Origin: Nocardioides anomalus
GTDB lineage: Bacteria > Actinomycetota > Actinomycetes > Propionibacteriales > Nocardioidaceae
Reading direction: 5' to 3'
Assembly: GCF_011046535.1 (NCBI RefSeq)
Contig: NZ_CP049257.1
Coordinates: forward strand, 2,604,001-2,668,000
DNA length: 64,000 nt
Part shown: positions 17,541 to 27,220 of the stretch, in pieces
Layout: each line of letters starts with the position of its first letter
Numbering within the stretch: the first letter of the stretch is position 1
Notes under the pieces: generated by a model
Databases searched by the model: none
What the model was told of the DNA's origin: nothing
The model's input: the letters and a program-made list of their open reading frames with translations, nothing else
Made by a program: the position numbers and the translations under genes

Positions 17541-18899
17541 TCACACCGCCCTCGCGACCAGGTCCACCCCGTCACTGTCCACCACGACGGCGCGGACCAG
17601 GTCACCGACCCGGGCGTCGGCGCCGACGAGCGAGGTGGTGCCGTCGACGTCGGGACCCTGGAAGTCGGTGCGACCGACGGGCCCGTCCTCGACGTCCTCG
17701 ACCAGCACCGTGACCTCCTCGCCGGCGCGCTCCTCGGCGCGCTGGGCGGTGAGCTCCTCGACCAGCTGGGAGACGTGGGCGGTGCGGGCGCGCACCTCGT
17801 CCTCGTCGAGCTTGTCGGCGTACGTCGCGGCCTCGGTGCAGTCCTCGTCGGAGTAGCCGAAGACGCCGACCACGTCGAGGCGGCCGGCGACCAGGAAGTC
17901 GCACAGCGTCTCGAGGTCCTGCTCGGTCTCGCCCGGGAAGCCGACGATGACGTTGGAGCGCACACCGGCGTGCGGGGCGATGGCGCGCACGCGGTCGAGG
18001 AGCCCGAGGAAGCTCTCCGGGTCGCCGAAGCGCCGCATCCGCCGGAGCACGTCGGCGCTGGCGTGCTGGAAGGACAGGTCGAAGTACGGCGCGACGCCGG
18101 GCGTCCCCGCGATCGCCTCGAGCAGCCCCGGGCGGAGCTCCGCGGGCTGGAGGTAGGACACGCGCACCCGCTCCACGCCGTCGATGGCCGCGAGCTCCGG
18201 GAGCAGCGCCTCGAGCAGGCGCAGGTCGCCGAGGTCCTTGCCGTACGACGTGGAGTTCTCGCTCACCAGGAACAGCTCGCGCACGCCGTCCGAGGCCAGC
18301 CAGCGCGCCTCGTCGAGGACGTCGTGCGGGCGGCGGCTGGTGAAGCGGCCGCGGAAGGCGGGGATGGCGCAGAACGTGCAGCGCCGGTCGCAGCCCTCGG
18401 CCAGCTTGAGGTTCGCGGTCGGGCCGGTGGTCAGCCGCGAGCGCACGGTGACGGTGCCGCTGGGCCGGTCGGCCGGGCTGATCGGCAGCAGCCGGCGCCG
18501 GTCGCTGGGCACGTGCGGGACGTGCTGCTCCCCCGCCACGATCGAGCGAAGCCGGGCGGCGATGTCGGGGTAGTCGTCGAAGCCGAGCACCGCGTCGGCC
18601 TCGGGCAGCGAGTCGGCCAGCTCCGCGCCGTACCGCTCGGCCATGCAGCCGACCGCGACCACCGACTGCGGGCCGTGACCGTCACCCTTGAGGTCGGCCG
18701 CCTCGAGCAGCGCGTCGACGCTGTCCTTCTTGGCCTGCTCGACGAAGCCGCAGGTGTTCACCACGACGGTGTCCGCGGCGGCCGGGTCCTCGACGAGCGT
18801 GAACCCGTCCGCGGCCAGCCGGCCGGCGAGCTCCTCGGAGTCCACCTCGTTGCGCGCGCAGCCGAGGGTCACGAGGGCGACGCTCAACGACTGGCTCAC
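17541..18899 (-). CDS. rimO: Ribosomal protein S12 methylthiotransferase
   Basis: 452 residues with the MTTase architecture. The N-terminal UPF0004 domain has cysteines in [24 protein letters not shown] and VGCMAERY (second 4Fe-4S cluster). The radical-SAM domain contains [11 protein letters not shown] (CxxxCxxC), and a TRAM-like domain ends the protein. RimO adds a methylthio group to an aspartate of ribosomal protein S12. [11 protein letters not shown] distinguishes RimO from MiaB. The GTG at 18899 is preferred because the LGCARNE motif follows closely. A 36-base gap separates it from the RodZ-like gene. Confidence 0.95.
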   Translation of the reverse strand: MSQSLSVALVTLGCARNEVDSEELAGRLAADGFTLVEDPAAADTVVVNTCGFVEQAKKDSVDALLEAADLKGDGHGPQSVVAVGCMAERYGAELADSLPEADAVLGFDDYPDIAARLRSIVAGEQHVPHVPSDRRRLLPISPADRPSGTVTVRSRLTTGPTANLKLAEGCDRRCTFCAIPAFRGRFTSRRPHDVLDEARWLASDGVRELFLVSENSTSYGKDLGDLRLLEALLPELAAIDGVERVRVSYLQPAELRPGLLEAIAGTPGVAPYFDLSFQHASADVLRRMRRFGDPESFLGLLDRVRAIAPHAGVRSNVIVGFPGETEQDLETLCDFLVAGRLDVVGVFGYSDEDCTEAATYADKLDEDEVRARTAHVSQLVEELTAQRAEERAGEEVTVLVEDVEDGPVGRTDFQGPDVDGTTSLVGADARVGDLVRAVVVDSDGVDLVARAV

Positions 18900-18935
18900 C
18901 CGCCGATTCTGCCGCCCCGGTGGTTGCCGATCCAA

Positions 18936-20630
18936 TCAGCGATCCGTGTAGACGTCCTGGGCGGGCTCGCCGGTCTTGCCCATCGCGCCGTGGCTGCGGC
19001 CGTCGACGGTGACCTCGAGGGAGCCGTCGGTGGTCTGGATGCGGACCGGCGGGGCCACCTGGACGGTGCGGGACTGGCCGAAGGCGAGCGAGCCGCTGAA
19101 CACGACCTTGCCGGTGCCGTCGCGCACGACGACCCGGGCGCCGCCACCGGCGGCGCTCACGACCACGGGCACGGGGGTGGCGGCGGACTGGCCGCCACTG
19201 GTCAGCCCGGCGGAGCCGTCAGCGAGCGAGGGCGAGGCCGGCGTGACGCTGTGCGGCTGGTCCATGACCAGGCGCGCGACCGACCAGGCCAGCACGACGG
19301 TCATCACGGCGGCGACGATCACCGACCAGTTCGGACCGCCCTTGACACCGCGGATCGAGCCGTGGCGACCGGTGGCGAGCTCGGCCTCGAAGACGCGGCG
19401 CGGGTCGATGGGGGCGTCGGCGTACGTGTCGTCGTACGTCGCGAGCAGCGGCGCCACGTCGACGCCGAGGACCCGCGCGAGCGTGCGCAGGTGGCCGCGG
19501 GCGTAGAAGTCGCCGCCGCACGGCGCGAAGTCGTCGATCTCGATGGCCTCGACCACGTGCGGCCGGATGCGGGTGCGCTCGGAGAGCTGGTCGACGCTGA
19601 GCCGCAGCCGCCGGCGGGCGGCGGCGAGCTCGGGGCCGATGACTGGGTCGACGGTGGGTACGGCGGCCAGGTCCTCGATCACGAACGTCGAGGTCGCCGA
19701 CGCGATTGCGGGCAGCTCCTCGGCGGCGGTGTCGACGTCCCACTCGCGGTCGCGGGCCACGTCGGCGCGCACGGCCGGGCGGACGTCGCGCAGTGGAGAG
19801 GGGGTCGGGCTGGCCACCACGGCGGCCGCGGCCTGCGGCTCGTCCACGTCGGGGGCGACCGCGTCGGGGGCGACCGCGTCGAGGTCCACGGGGATCTCGC
19901 CGGTGGCCTCGGTGTCGGTGTCGACGCTGGCGTCCGGGTCCTCGTAGTGGTCGTCCAGCCCGTCGCCCAGCCCGTCGACCGTCTCGTCTGCCGCCTCTTC
20001 GGCCGCCTCGGGCACGACCTCGACGACCGCGCAGCGGCCGTCGGCCAGCGTCGCCAACGCCGCAGTGAGGTCGCCGTGCGCGCCGAGCACCCGTGTCGTC
20101 AGGCCGAGCGGCATCGCGAACGGCGCGCCGTGCATGCGCTCGGTGAAGCGCGCGTGCCGGCGACCGGCCGGGCCGAGCAGGTCGAGCTCGGCGTCGACGT
20201 CGCGAGGGAACAGCACGAGCCGGCCGTCACGGACCACGCGGCCGCGCGGCGTGTGCTCGACCTCCTCCAGGTCCGACCAGGCCATGCCGCGCCAGGTCCG
20301 CCCCAGCCGGATCCGCACGCCGTGGCTGTCGGCCACGAGCAGCGGCATGCGCGAGTCCAGGAACGAGAAGACGTAGGCCCACGTGATGGCCGTGAGCCCG
20401 ACGCAGAGCGCCCAGTCGAGCACCCGGTAGTCCGTCACCGCCCGCGCGAAGTACGCCGCCGCGAGCAGCGCGGTGATCGCCGCCAGGACGACGGACACGC
20501 GGCCGTTGCGGCGTACGACGACCTCGTCGGCCTCGGGCTCGTCGGGGACGTTCGCCCAGTCCGGGTGGACATGCTCTCCCGTGCTGACCAGGTCGGCGTC
20601 GGTGGTCTCGCGCGGGATGAGGTCGGTCAT
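18936..20630 (-). CDS. RodZ-like HTH membrane protein with extra N-terminal membrane/PH-like region
   Basis: 564 residues. Two membrane helices lie at about 46-95. A β-rich PH-like region follows (about 98-200, PLLVADSHGVRIRLGRTWRGMAWSDLEEVEH), then an acidic linker. A RodZ-type helix-turn-helix (about 325-395, ARRRLRLSVDQLSERTRIRPHVVEAIE, then RGHLRTLARVLGVD) precedes a membrane helix (about 430-450) and a C-terminal DUF4115-like β domain. RodZ links MreB to the cell wall; related HTH-TM proteins occur next to ftsK/pgsA. The N-terminal TM-plus-PH part is not typical of RodZ and looks like a fusion. The ATG at 20630 overlaps the ftsK stop by 1 base and has a strong AAGGGGAG ribosome site. Confidence 0.8.
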   Translation of the reverse strand: MTDLIPRETTDADLVSTGEHVHPDWANVPDEPEADEVVVRRNGRVSVVLAAITALLAAAYFARAVTDYRVLDWALCVGLTAITWAYVFSFLDSRMPLLVADSHGVRIRLGRTWRGMAWSDLEEVEHTPRGRVVRDGRLVLFPRDVDAELDLLGPAGRRHARFTERMHGAPFAMPLGLTTRVLGAHGDLTAALATLADGRCAVVEVVPEAAEEAADETVDGLGDGLDDHYEDPDASVDTDTEATGEIPVDLDAVAPDAVAPDVDEPQAAAAVVASPTPSPLRDVRPAVRADVARDREWDVDTAAEELPAIASATSTFVIEDLAAVPTVDPVIGPELAAARRRLRLSVDQLSERTRIRPHVVEAIEIDDFAPCGGDFYARGHLRTLARVLGVDVAPLLATYDDTYADAPIDPRRVFEAELATGRHGSIRGVKGGPNWSVIVAAVMTVVLAWSVARLVMDQPHSVTPASPSLADGSAGLTSGGQSAATPVPVVVSAAGGGARVVVRDGTGKVVFSGSLAFGQSRTVQVAPPVRIQTTDGSLEVTVDGRSHGAMGKTGEPAQDVYTDR

Positions 20631-23245
20631 CACAGCTCCCCTTGCAGCGTGGCGATCACGGAGTCGAGCTCGTCGGGCTTGATGAGGACGTCGCGGGCCT
20701 TGGAGCCCTCGCTGGGCCCGACGACGCCACGGCTCTCCATGATGTCCATGAGGCGACCGGCCTTGGCGAAGCCGACCCGCAGCTTGCGCTGGAGCATCGA
20801 GGTCGAGCCGAACTGGGTCGACACCACCAGCTCGACGGCCTGGATGACCAGCTCGAGGTCGTCGCCGATGTCGTCGTCGAGCTCGCGCTTGCTGGCGGCC
20901 GGCGCGGTGACGTCGTCACGGTAGGTCGCCTCGAGCTGCGCCTTGCAGTGCTTGACCACCGTGGCGATCTCGGCCTCGGTGACCCACGAGCCCTGCACGC
21001 GGACCGGCTTCGATGCGCCCATGGGCAGGAACAGCCCGTCGCCCTGGCCGACCAGCTTCTCCGCGCCCGGCTGATCGAGGATGACCCGGCTGTCGGCCAG
21101 CGAGGACGTCGCGAAGGCCAGTCGCGAGGGCACGTTCGCCTTGATCAGGCCGGTGACCACGTCGACCGAGGGGCGCTGGGTCGCGAGCACCAGGTGGATG
21201 CCGGCCGCGCGGGCCAGCTGCGTGATGCGCACGACGGCGTCCTCGACGTCGCGCGGGGCGACCATCATCAGGTCGGCGAGCTCGTCGACGATGACCAGCA
21301 GGTAGGGGTACGGCGTGAGCTCGCGCTCGCTGCCCGGCGGGACCTGCACCTTGCCGGCCCGCACCGCCTTGTTGAAGTCGTCGATGTGGCGGAAGCCGAA
21401 GTTGGCCAGGTCGTCGTAGCGCATGTCCATCTCGCGCACGACCCAGGCCAGCGCCTCTGCGGCCTTCTTGGGGTTGGTGATGATCGGCGTGATCAGGTGC
21501 GGGACGCCCTCGTAGGCGTTCAGCTCGACCCGCTTGGGGTCGACCATGATCATCCGGACCTCATCGGGCGTGGCCCGCATCAGCACCGAGGTGATCATCG
21601 AGTTGATGAAGCTCGACTTGCCGGAGCCGGTGGCGCCGGCGACCAGCAGGTGCGGCATCTTGGCGAGGTTGGCGACCACGAAGCCGCCCTCCACGTCCTT
21701 GCCCAGCCCGGCCACCATCGGGTGGTGGTCGCTGCGGGCCGTGCCCGAGCGCAGCACGTCGCCGAGGGAGACGATCTCCTTGTCCAGGTTCGGGATCTCG
21801 ATGCCGATCGCGGACTTGCCGGGGATCGGGCTGAGGATGCGGACGTCGGCCGAGGCCACGGCGTAGGAGATGTTCTTCGACAGAGCGGTGACCTTCTCGA
21901 CCTTCACCGCCGAGCCCAGCTCGACCTCGTAGCGCGTCACCGTCGGGCCGCGGGTGTAGCCCGTGACCTGCGCGTCGATGCCGAACTCCTCCAGCACCTG
22001 GGTCAGCCGGCTCACGATCTCGTCGCTGGCCTTGGACCGAGCCTTGTGCGGCGACCCGGGCTTGAGCACGTCGTTGCCCGGCAGGTGGTAGACCACGTCG
22101 CCGGACAGCGCGAGCTGCTCGACCCGCTCGGGCAGCGGGGTGTGCGGCGGCGGCTCGAGCTCGGCGTTGGTGTCCTCCTCGGGCACCTCGACGGCCGGGG
22201 CCAGCACCTGGTGCTCCTGGGTCGCCTCGGGGTCCTCGACCGGCTCCGGCTTCTTGCGGCGGCGCTTGCGGGTCTCGCGCTCCTCGAGGACCGGGCTGTC
22301 GTACGCCGGGTCGCCCATCAGCGGGTCGATCTCGTCGGTCAGGTCGAGGTCCGTACGACGGCCGCGGCGGGTCGGGGCGACCTCGTCGTCCTCGTCCTCG
22401 TGGTGGCGGCCGAGCGCGCGGTCGCGGGCCTCGGCCAGCCGGGCCGGGACCTGGTAGAGCGGGGTGGCCGTGATGACCAGGACGCCGAAGAAGGCCAGCA
22501 GGAGCAGCAGCGGCACCACGACGTACGGCGTGCGGAGCAGGTCGAGCAGGAGCGAGGACACGACGTACCCGACGGCCCCACCGCCCTCGCGCAGCGGACC
22601 GGCGTCGCCGGCGACCGGCTGCGGGTCGCCCTCGGCGATGTGCACCACGCCGAGCAGACCGAGGCCCAGCGCGCTCCACCCGACGACCTGGCGACCGGCC
22701 GGGCCGTTGTGGATCGGGTCGCGCAGGTTGCGCCAGCCCACGACCAGCAGCATCAGCGGGACCAGCCAGCCGACCTTGCCCACGCAGCCCGTGACCGCGA
22801 CGCGCACGCCGCTCATCACCGGACCGCCGAGCTGGAACCACACCGCCGCCGCCGACACCACGGCCAGCGCGAGGACGAACAGGCCCACCCCGTCGCGCCG
22901 GTGCTCGGGCTCGAGGTCGCGGGCGCCGTGCCCGATGCCGCGGGCCACCGCCCCCACCCCGTGCGCGACGGCCAGCCAGACGCGGGCCACGGCCTTGAGG
23001 ACCAGGTCGAACAGGCGCGCGATCGGCCCGCGGCCGGTGCGGACGGCGCGCGGAGCCGGACGGGTGCGGCTCGCCGCGCCCTTCTTGGCCGCGGCTCCCC
23101 CGCGCGCGGCTGGACGCCTCGCCGGCTTCTTCTTCGACGAGGTCCTGCTCTGGTTGCGGGTACTCCGTGCTCGCGCCGTCGTGGGTCGGTCCGAGGACGA
23201 CCCCTTGGTGCGCGAACCCGGCGGGGAAGACGTACGGGTCGCCAC
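20630..23245 (-). CDS. ftsK: DNA translocase FtsK
   Basis: 871 residues. A basic N-terminus (residues 1-75) precedes about four membrane helices (115-300), an acidic/charged linker (300-390) and the RecA-like motor. The motor shows [10 protein letters not shown] (Walker A) and [11 protein letters not shown] (Walker B), then [16 protein letters not shown] and [20 protein letters not shown]. The C-terminal γ winged helix ([24 protein letters not shown]) recognises KOPS-like sites. It pumps the chromosome terminus across the division septum. The GTG start has a -10 hexamer 6 bases upstream and lies at the head of an operon with the RodZ-like gene, rimO and pgsA. Confidence 0.97.
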   Translation of the reverse strand: MATRTSSPPGSRTKGSSSDRPTTARARSTRNQSRTSSKKKPARRPAARGGAAAKKGAASRTRPAPRAVRTGRGPIARLFDLVLKAVARVWLAVAHGVGAVARGIGHGARDLEPEHRRDGVGLFVLALAVVSAAAVWFQLGGPVMSGVRVAVTGCVGKVGWLVPLMLLVVGWRNLRDPIHNGPAGRQVVGWSALGLGLLGVVHIAEGDPQPVAGDAGPLREGGGAVGYVVSSLLLDLLRTPYVVVPLLLLLAFFGVLVITATPLYQVPARLAEARDRALGRHHEDEDDEVAPTRRGRRTDLDLTDEIDPLMGDPAYDSPVLEERETRKRRRKKPEPVEDPEATQEHQVLAPAVEVPEEDTNAELEPPPHTPLPERVEQLALSGDVVYHLPGNDVLKPGSPHKARSKASDEIVSRLTQVLEEFGIDAQVTGYTRGPTVTRYEVELGSAVKVEKVTALSKNISYAVASADVRILSPIPGKSAIGIEIPNLDKEIVSLGDVLRSGTARSDHHPMVAGLGKDVEGGFVVANLAKMPHLLVAGATGSGKSSFINSMITSVLMRATPDEVRMIMVDPKRVELNAYEGVPHLITPIITNPKKAAEALAWVVREMDMRYDDLANFGFRHIDDFNKAVRAGKVQVPPGSERELTPYPYLLVIVDELADLMMVAPRDVEDAVVRITQLARAAGIHLVLATQRPSVDVVTGLIKANVPSRLAFATSSLADSRVILDQPGAEKLVGQGDGLFLPMGASKPVRVQGSWVTEAEIATVVKHCKAQLEATYRDDVTAPAASKRELDDDIGDDLELVIQAVELVVSTQFGSTSMLQRKLRVGFAKAGRLMDIMESRGVVGPSEGSKARDVLIKPDELDSVIATLQGEL

Positions 23246-23251
23246 GTCACC

Positions 23252-23257
23252 ACCCTA
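23252..23257 (-). promoter_or_regulatory. Candidate leaderless -10 box, ftsK
   Basis: TAGGGT ends 6 bases before the ftsK GTG; the intervening GGTGAC is a poor ribosome site. Confidence 0.42.
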
Positions 23258-23301
23258 GGCGTTCGTCACTCCAGTCACACCCACCACAGGAGTGCGTGTC
23301 G

Positions 23302-23326
23302 GTCACGGCCCGTTCGGGCCGCTGAC
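23302..23326 (-). terminator. Hairpin between dapA and ftsK
   Basis: CGGCCC-GTTC-GGGCCG forms a perfect 6-bp stem, extended by GTCA/TGAC across a one-base bulge. It lies just after the dapA stop and before the ftsK promoter, so it probably ends the dapA transcript. No U-tract follows. Confidence 0.45.
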
Positions 23327-23339
23327 GCCGGGCGTGGAC

Positions 23340-24236
23340 CTAGAGCAGGCCGGCGGCCTCGAGCGAGGCGCGCAGGTCGGCGACCTCGTCGTCGGTGAGC
23401 TCGACGAGCGGGCCGCGCACCGTGCGGTTGTCGAGCACGCCGAGCAGCTGGAGGCCGGCCTTGGCGGTGGTCGCGCCGTAGTTGGGCACGCCCATGACCG
23501 CGCCGATGGCCGGGAGCAGGCGGGTGAACACGGCCAGCGCCTCGGCGTGGTCGCCGGCGTCCCAGGCGTCGACCATGGCGCGCAGCTGGTCGCCGGCGAC
23601 GTGGCCGACCACCGAGACGAAGCCGGCGGCGCCGTGGGCGAGCCAGCCGAGGTTGCTGACGTCGTCGCCGGAGTAGACGGCGTACCCCATCTCGCGCAGG
23701 CGCACGCCGCGCGCGAAGTCGCCGACGGCGTCCTTGACCGCGACGACGGTCTCGATCTGCTTGGCCGCGGCGTAGGTCTCCAGCGCGATCTGGGTGGCGG
23801 TGCGGCCCGGCACGTCGTAGAGCATCACCGGCACGCCGGTGGCCTCGGCGACGGTGCGGAAGTGGTGCAGGACGCCGGCCTGGCCGGGCTTGTTGTAGTA
23901 CGGCGTGACGAGGAGCAGGCCGTCGGCGCCGATCTTCTCGGCCTGCTGGGCCAGCTCGAGCGAGTGCGCGGTGGAGTTGGTGCCGACGCCGGCCACGACG
24001 CTGGCCCGGTCGCCGACGGCGTCCTTGACCGCGGCGAGGATCTCGCCGTCCTCGGCGACGGTGGTCGTCGGCGACTCTCCCGTCGTGCCGGAGACGACGA
24101 CGCCGTCGTGGCCGTGGTCGACCAGGTGGGTGGCGATCCGGGCGGTGCCGTCGACGTCGACCGAGCCATCCGGCTTGAACGCCGTCGCCATCGCGGTCAG
24201 CACGCGGCCGAACGGGGCAGACGGAGAGTCGCTCAT
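23340..24236 (-). CDS. dapA: 4-hydroxy-tetrahydrodipicolinate synthase
   Basis: 298 residues, the normal length. Class I aldolase barrel with GTTGESPTT (substrate Thr pair), VTPYYNKPGQ (active-site Tyr), LYDVPGRT and VAVKDAVGD (Schiff-base Lys). It condenses pyruvate with aspartate semialdehyde to start lysine and diaminopimelate synthesis. In many actinobacteria dapA is flanked by thyX and an RNase J gene; neither is present here. The ATG is supported by a -10 hexamer 6 bases upstream. Confidence 0.96.
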   Translation of the reverse strand: MSDSPSAPFGRVLTAMATAFKPDGSVDVDGTARIATHLVDHGHDGVVVSGTTGESPTTTVAEDGEILAAVKDAVGDRASVVAGVGTNSTAHSLELAQQAEKIGADGLLLVTPYYNKPGQAGVLHHFRTVAEATGVPVMLYDVPGRTATQIALETYAAAKQIETVVAVKDAVGDFARGVRLREMGYAVYSGDDVSNLGWLAHGAAGFVSVVGHVAGDQLRAMVDAWDAGDHAEALAVFTRLLPAIGAVMGVPNYGATTAKAGLQLLGVLDNRTVRGPLVELTDDEVADLRASLEAAGLL

Positions 24237-24242
24237 GGGGTC

Positions 24243-24248
24243 AGGGTA
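24243..24248 (-). promoter_or_regulatory. Candidate leaderless -10 box, dapA
   Basis: TACCCT ends 6 bases before the dapA ATG; the spacer GACCCC is no ribosome site. Confidence 0.48.
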
Positions 24249-24271
24249 TCGGCCGCGCTCGCCCCGACCGG

Positions 24272-24976
24272 TCAGCGCGAGGCGTGCTCGGCCAGGAAGG
24301 CGAGGGTCCGGTCCCAGGCCAGGGCCGAGGCCTCGGGGTGGAAGAAGTAGAAGTCGTCGTTGTCGAAGGCGTGGTTGGCGCCCTCGTAGAGCTCGAACGA
24401 CACGTCCGCGTGGGCGGTCACCGCCGCGCGCACCCGCTCGACGCTCTCGGCGTCGATGTAGTCGTCGGCCGTCCCGAAGTGGTGCAGGCTCGGCACGGTG
24501 ACCTGCGGAGCCAGGTCGAGCAGGCCGGGCAGACCGGAGCCGTAGTAGCTCACGAGGAAGTCGACCGGCGCGACCGCCGCGACGTTGAAGGCCAGGCCAC
24601 CGCCGAAGCAGAAGCCGAGGGCGCCGACGGGGCCGGTCACCTCGGACCGGGCCCGCAGCGCGCCCAGGGCGGCGACGGCGTCGGCGACCGTCGTGTCCGG
24701 GTCCAGGCGCCCGGCTCGGGCCATGGCGGCGTCGACGACGTCCGGGGCCGTCTCGTCCAGGGGCGGCTCGTCCAGGCGCCAGTAGAGCTCGGGCGCGAGC
24801 ACGACGTACCCGGCCGCGGCCAGGTCGGCGCCGCGGCGCTGGATGTAGGCGCTGACCCCGAAGATCTCCTGCAGCAGCAGGACCCCCGGCCCGCTCCCCG
24901 ACTCGGGCAGCCAGAGCCGGGCCGGCATGTCGCCGTCGGCGGTCGGGACGGTCACGGTCGTGCTGCTGGTGTCCAC
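24272..24976 (-). CDS. Dienelactone hydrolase family protein
   Basis: 234 residues with an α/β-hydrolase fold. The catalytic set of dienelactone hydrolases is visible: GFCFGGG (Cys nucleophile), TADDYI (Asp) and GANHAF (His), with the QEIFGV segment carrying the Glu that primes the cysteine. The true substrate is unknown; carboxymethylenebutenolidase activity is the family archetype, but no aromatic catabolism genes are nearby. The GTG start is supported by a -10 hexamer 6 bases upstream. Confidence 0.88.
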   Translation of the reverse strand: MDTSSTTVTVPTADGDMPARLWLPESGSGPGVLLLQEIFGVSAYIQRRGADLAAAGYVVLAPELYWRLDEPPLDETAPDVVDAAMARAGRLDPDTTVADAVAALGALRARSEVTGPVGALGFCFGGGLAFNVAAVAPVDFLVSYYGSGLPGLLDLAPQVTVPSLHHFGTADDYIDAESVERVRAAVTAHADVSFELYEGANHAFDNDDFYFFHPEASALAWDRTLAFLAEHASR

Positions 24977-24982
24977 GGGACG

Positions 24983-24988
24983 AACCTA
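24983..24988 (-). promoter_or_regulatory. Candidate leaderless -10 box, dienelactone hydrolase gene
   Basis: TAGGTT ends 6 bases before the GTG start, within the 22-base gap after the LLM oxidoreductase gene. Confidence 0.48.
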
Positions 24989-24998
24989 AGGCACGGCC

Positions 24999-25916
24999 TC
25001 AGACCTGGCGTGCGACCTCCGCGGCGACCAGCTCGAGGTGCTCGAGGTCCTGCAGGTCGAGGACCTGGAGGTAGAGCCGGCTCGCACCGGCGTCGGCCCA
25101 CTCCCCCACCCGCCGGACGACCTCGTCGACCGTGCCGCCGGCGTACGTCGCGCGCAGCTCGTCGGGGTCGCGGTCGATGGCCTCGGCCCGGCGGCGGAAC
25201 TCCGCCTCGTCCCGACCGACGCACAGGATGGTGGCGGCGGAGTACACCAGCTCGCGGCCCTGCGCGGCCTCGCGCACCCGCCCGAACTGCGTGCGGCCGC
25301 TCTCGACGTCGGTGAAGGGCACGTTGAACTCGTCGGCGTACGCCGCGGCGAGGGCGGGCGTCCGCTTCTTGCCGTGACCGCCGATGATGACCGGCGGCCC
25401 GCCGGCGTACCCGTCGCGCTGCACCGGCTTGGGCAGCGCCGGGCTGTCGGTGAGCGTGTAGTGCGACCCCGTGTGGCTGAACGCCGCGTCGGCCGACCAG
25501 AGCCCGGTGATGACGGCGAGCTGCTCCTCGAGCCGGTCGAAGCGCTCGCCGGTGGGCGGGAAGGGGATGCCGTACGCCGTGTGCTCGGCCTCGAACCACC
25601 CAGCGCCGATGCCGAGCTCGACGCGGCCGCCGCTCATCGCGTCGACGCCGGCCACCTGGATGGCCAGCGGCCCCGGCAGCCGGAAGGTCGCGCTGGTCAC
25701 CATGGTGCCGAGCCGGATGGTGCTCGTGTCGCGCGCGAGCCCGGCCAGCGTGGTCCACGCGTCGCTCGGCCCGGGGCCGCCGTCGCCGCCCATCGCCAGG
25801 TAGTGGTCGGAGCGGAAGAAGGCTCCGAAGCCGAGCTCCTCGGCCTTGAGCGCGACCGCGAGGAGGTCGTCGTACGTCGCGCCCTGCTGGGGTTCGGTGA
25901 AGATGCGCAGCTCCAT
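24999..25916 (-). CDS. LLM-class (probably F420-dependent) oxidoreductase
   Basis: 305 residues of the luciferase-like monooxygenase TIM barrel: MELRIFTEPQQGATYDD, FFRSDHYLAM, LGTMVTSATFRLPGPLA, SGGRVELGIGAGWFEAEH and PPVIIGGHGKKRTPALAA. The pattern fits the F420-using actinobacterial subgroup rather than FMN luciferases, but cofactor use is inferred. Its reaction is unknown. It lies 12 bases downstream of the dfrA stop in the same direction and is probably co-transcribed with thyA-dfrA. Confidence 0.87.
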   Translation of the reverse strand: MELRIFTEPQQGATYDDLLAVALKAEELGFGAFFRSDHYLAMGGDGGPGPSDAWTTLAGLARDTSTIRLGTMVTSATFRLPGPLAIQVAGVDAMSGGRVELGIGAGWFEAEHTAYGIPFPPTGERFDRLEEQLAVITGLWSADAAFSHTGSHYTLTDSPALPKPVQRDGYAGGPPVIIGGHGKKRTPALAAAYADEFNVPFTDVESGRTQFGRVREAAQGRELVYSAATILCVGRDEAEFRRRAEAIDRDPDELRATYAGGTVDEVVRRVGEWADAGASRLYLQVLDLQDLEHLELVAAEVARQV

Positions 25917-25928
25917 GGCCCCAGCCTG

Positions 25929-26402
25929 TCAGGCGCGGACCAGGAAGACCCGGTCGTACCCCTCGTGGTGCTCGCGCGCGGCCTCGACCCACGCACGGCG
26001 GTCGAAGGGCGGGTAGAAGACGTCGCCCTCGGGCTCGAGGTCGACCTCGCTCAGGACCTGCTCGGTCGCGAGCGGCATCGCCGCGGCGTACACCTCGGCG
26101 CCGCCGACCACCGCGATGTCCCCGGGCAGGGTCGCGGCCTGGACCAGGGCGTCGTCGAGGCTGTGCGCGACCCGCACGCCCTCGGCGCCCCAGTCGGGGT
26201 CACGGGTCAGCACGATCGTGGTGCGCCCTGGCAGCGGGCGGCCGATGGACTCGTAGGTGGCCCGGCCCATGACCAGGACGTCGCCCATGGTGAGCTCCTT
26301 GAACAGCCGCTGCTCGCCGGGCAGCTTCCACGGGATCTGCGAGCCGCGGCCGATGACGCCGTTGCGGGCGACCGCGGCGACGAGGACGACGCGCTTGGTC
26401 AT
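25929..26402 (-). CDS. dfrA: Dihydrofolate reductase
   Basis: 157 residues. Family blocks: [23 protein letters not shown] (Met20-loop, with the active-site acidic position just after), [25 protein letters not shown] and [13 protein letters not shown], then [15 protein letters not shown]. It reduces dihydrofolate to tetrahydrofolate with NADPH. Its ATG overlaps the thyA stop by 4 bases (ATGA), so it regenerates the folate oxidised by the ThyA made from the same message. Confidence 0.96.
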   Translation of the reverse strand: MTKRVVLVAAVARNGVIGRGSQIPWKLPGEQRLFKELTMGDVLVMGRATYESIGRPLPGRTTIVLTRDPDWGAEGVRVAHSLDDALVQAATLPGDIAVVGGAEVYAAAMPLATEQVLSEVDLEPEGDVFYPPFDRRAWVEAAREHHEGYDRVFLVRA

Positions 26403-27208
26403 ACGGCGATGGGCGCCTTGATCCCGGGGTGCGGGTCGTAGCCCTCGAGCGCGACGTGCTCGAGGTCGAAGGCGTCGAGCGCGGTGACGGTCGGGTCCAA
26501 GCGCAGCGTGGGCAGCGGCCGGGGCTCGCGGGTCAGCTGCAGCTCGGCCTGCTCGAGGTGGTTGAGGTAGAGGTGTGCGTCGCCGAGGGTGTGCACGAAG
26601 TCGCCCACCTCGAGCCCGGTGACCTGCGCGACCATGTGGGTCAGCAGGGCGTAGGAGGCGATGTTGAACGGCACGCCGAGGAAGACGTCGCCGCTGCGCT
26701 GGTAGAGCTGGCAGCTGAGCCGGCCGGGTCCGTCGTCCTGGGGGGCGACGTAGAACTGGAACATCGTGTGGCACGGCGCGAGGGCCATGGCCGGGATGTC
26801 GGCGACGTTCCAGGCGCTGACGAGGTGGCGGCGCGAGTCGGGGTCGCTCCGGATCTGCTCGACGACCTGGGCGATCTGGTCGACGTGGTGGCCGTCCGGC
26901 GTGGGCCACGAGCGCCACTGGTAGCCGTAGACCGGCCCGAGGTCACCGTCGGCGTCGGCCCACTCGTCCCAGATCGTCACGCCGCGGTCCTGCAGCCACT
27001 TGACGTTGGTGTCGCCGCGCAGGAACCACAGCAGCTCGGCGAAGACCGAGCGCGTGTGCACCTTCTTGGTGGTGACGAGCGGGAAGCCCTCGCTCAGGTC
27101 GAAGCGCATCTGGTGGCCGAAGACGCTGCGGGTCCCGGTGCCGGTGCGGTCGGACTTCTCGACGCCCTCGTCGAGGACCCGGCGGAGGAGGTCGAGGTAC
27201 TGCTGCAC
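26399..27208 (-). CDS. thyA: Thymidylate synthase ThyA
   Basis: 269 residues. Hallmarks are [43 protein letters not shown] (catalytic Cys), [23 protein letters not shown] and [11 protein letters not shown]. It methylates dUMP to dTMP, oxidising methylene-tetrahydrofolate to dihydrofolate. The GTG start lies 9 bases beyond the phzF stop, and a -10 hexamer ends 6 bases before it. thyA-dfrA form a coupled pair. Confidence 0.97.
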   Translation of the reverse strand: MQQYLDLLRRVLDEGVEKSDRTGTGTRSVFGHQMRFDLSEGFPLVTTKKVHTRSVFAELLWFLRGDTNVKWLQDRGVTIWDEWADADGDLGPVYGYQWRSWPTPDGHHVDQIAQVVEQIRSDPDSRRHLVSAWNVADIPAMALAPCHTMFQFYVAPQDDGPGRLSCQLYQRSGDVFLGVPFNIASYALLTHMVAQVTGLEVGDFVHTLGDAHLYLNHLEQAELQLTREPRPLPTLRLDPTVTALDAFDLEHVALEGYDPHPGIKAPIAV

Positions 27209-27214
27209 GCTTCC

Positions 27215-27220
27215 AACCTA
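27215..27220 (-). promoter_or_regulatory. Candidate leaderless -10 box, thyA
   Basis: TAGGTT ends 6 bases before the thyA GTG, and its TAG is the stop codon of the upstream phzF-like gene. Confidence 0.45.
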
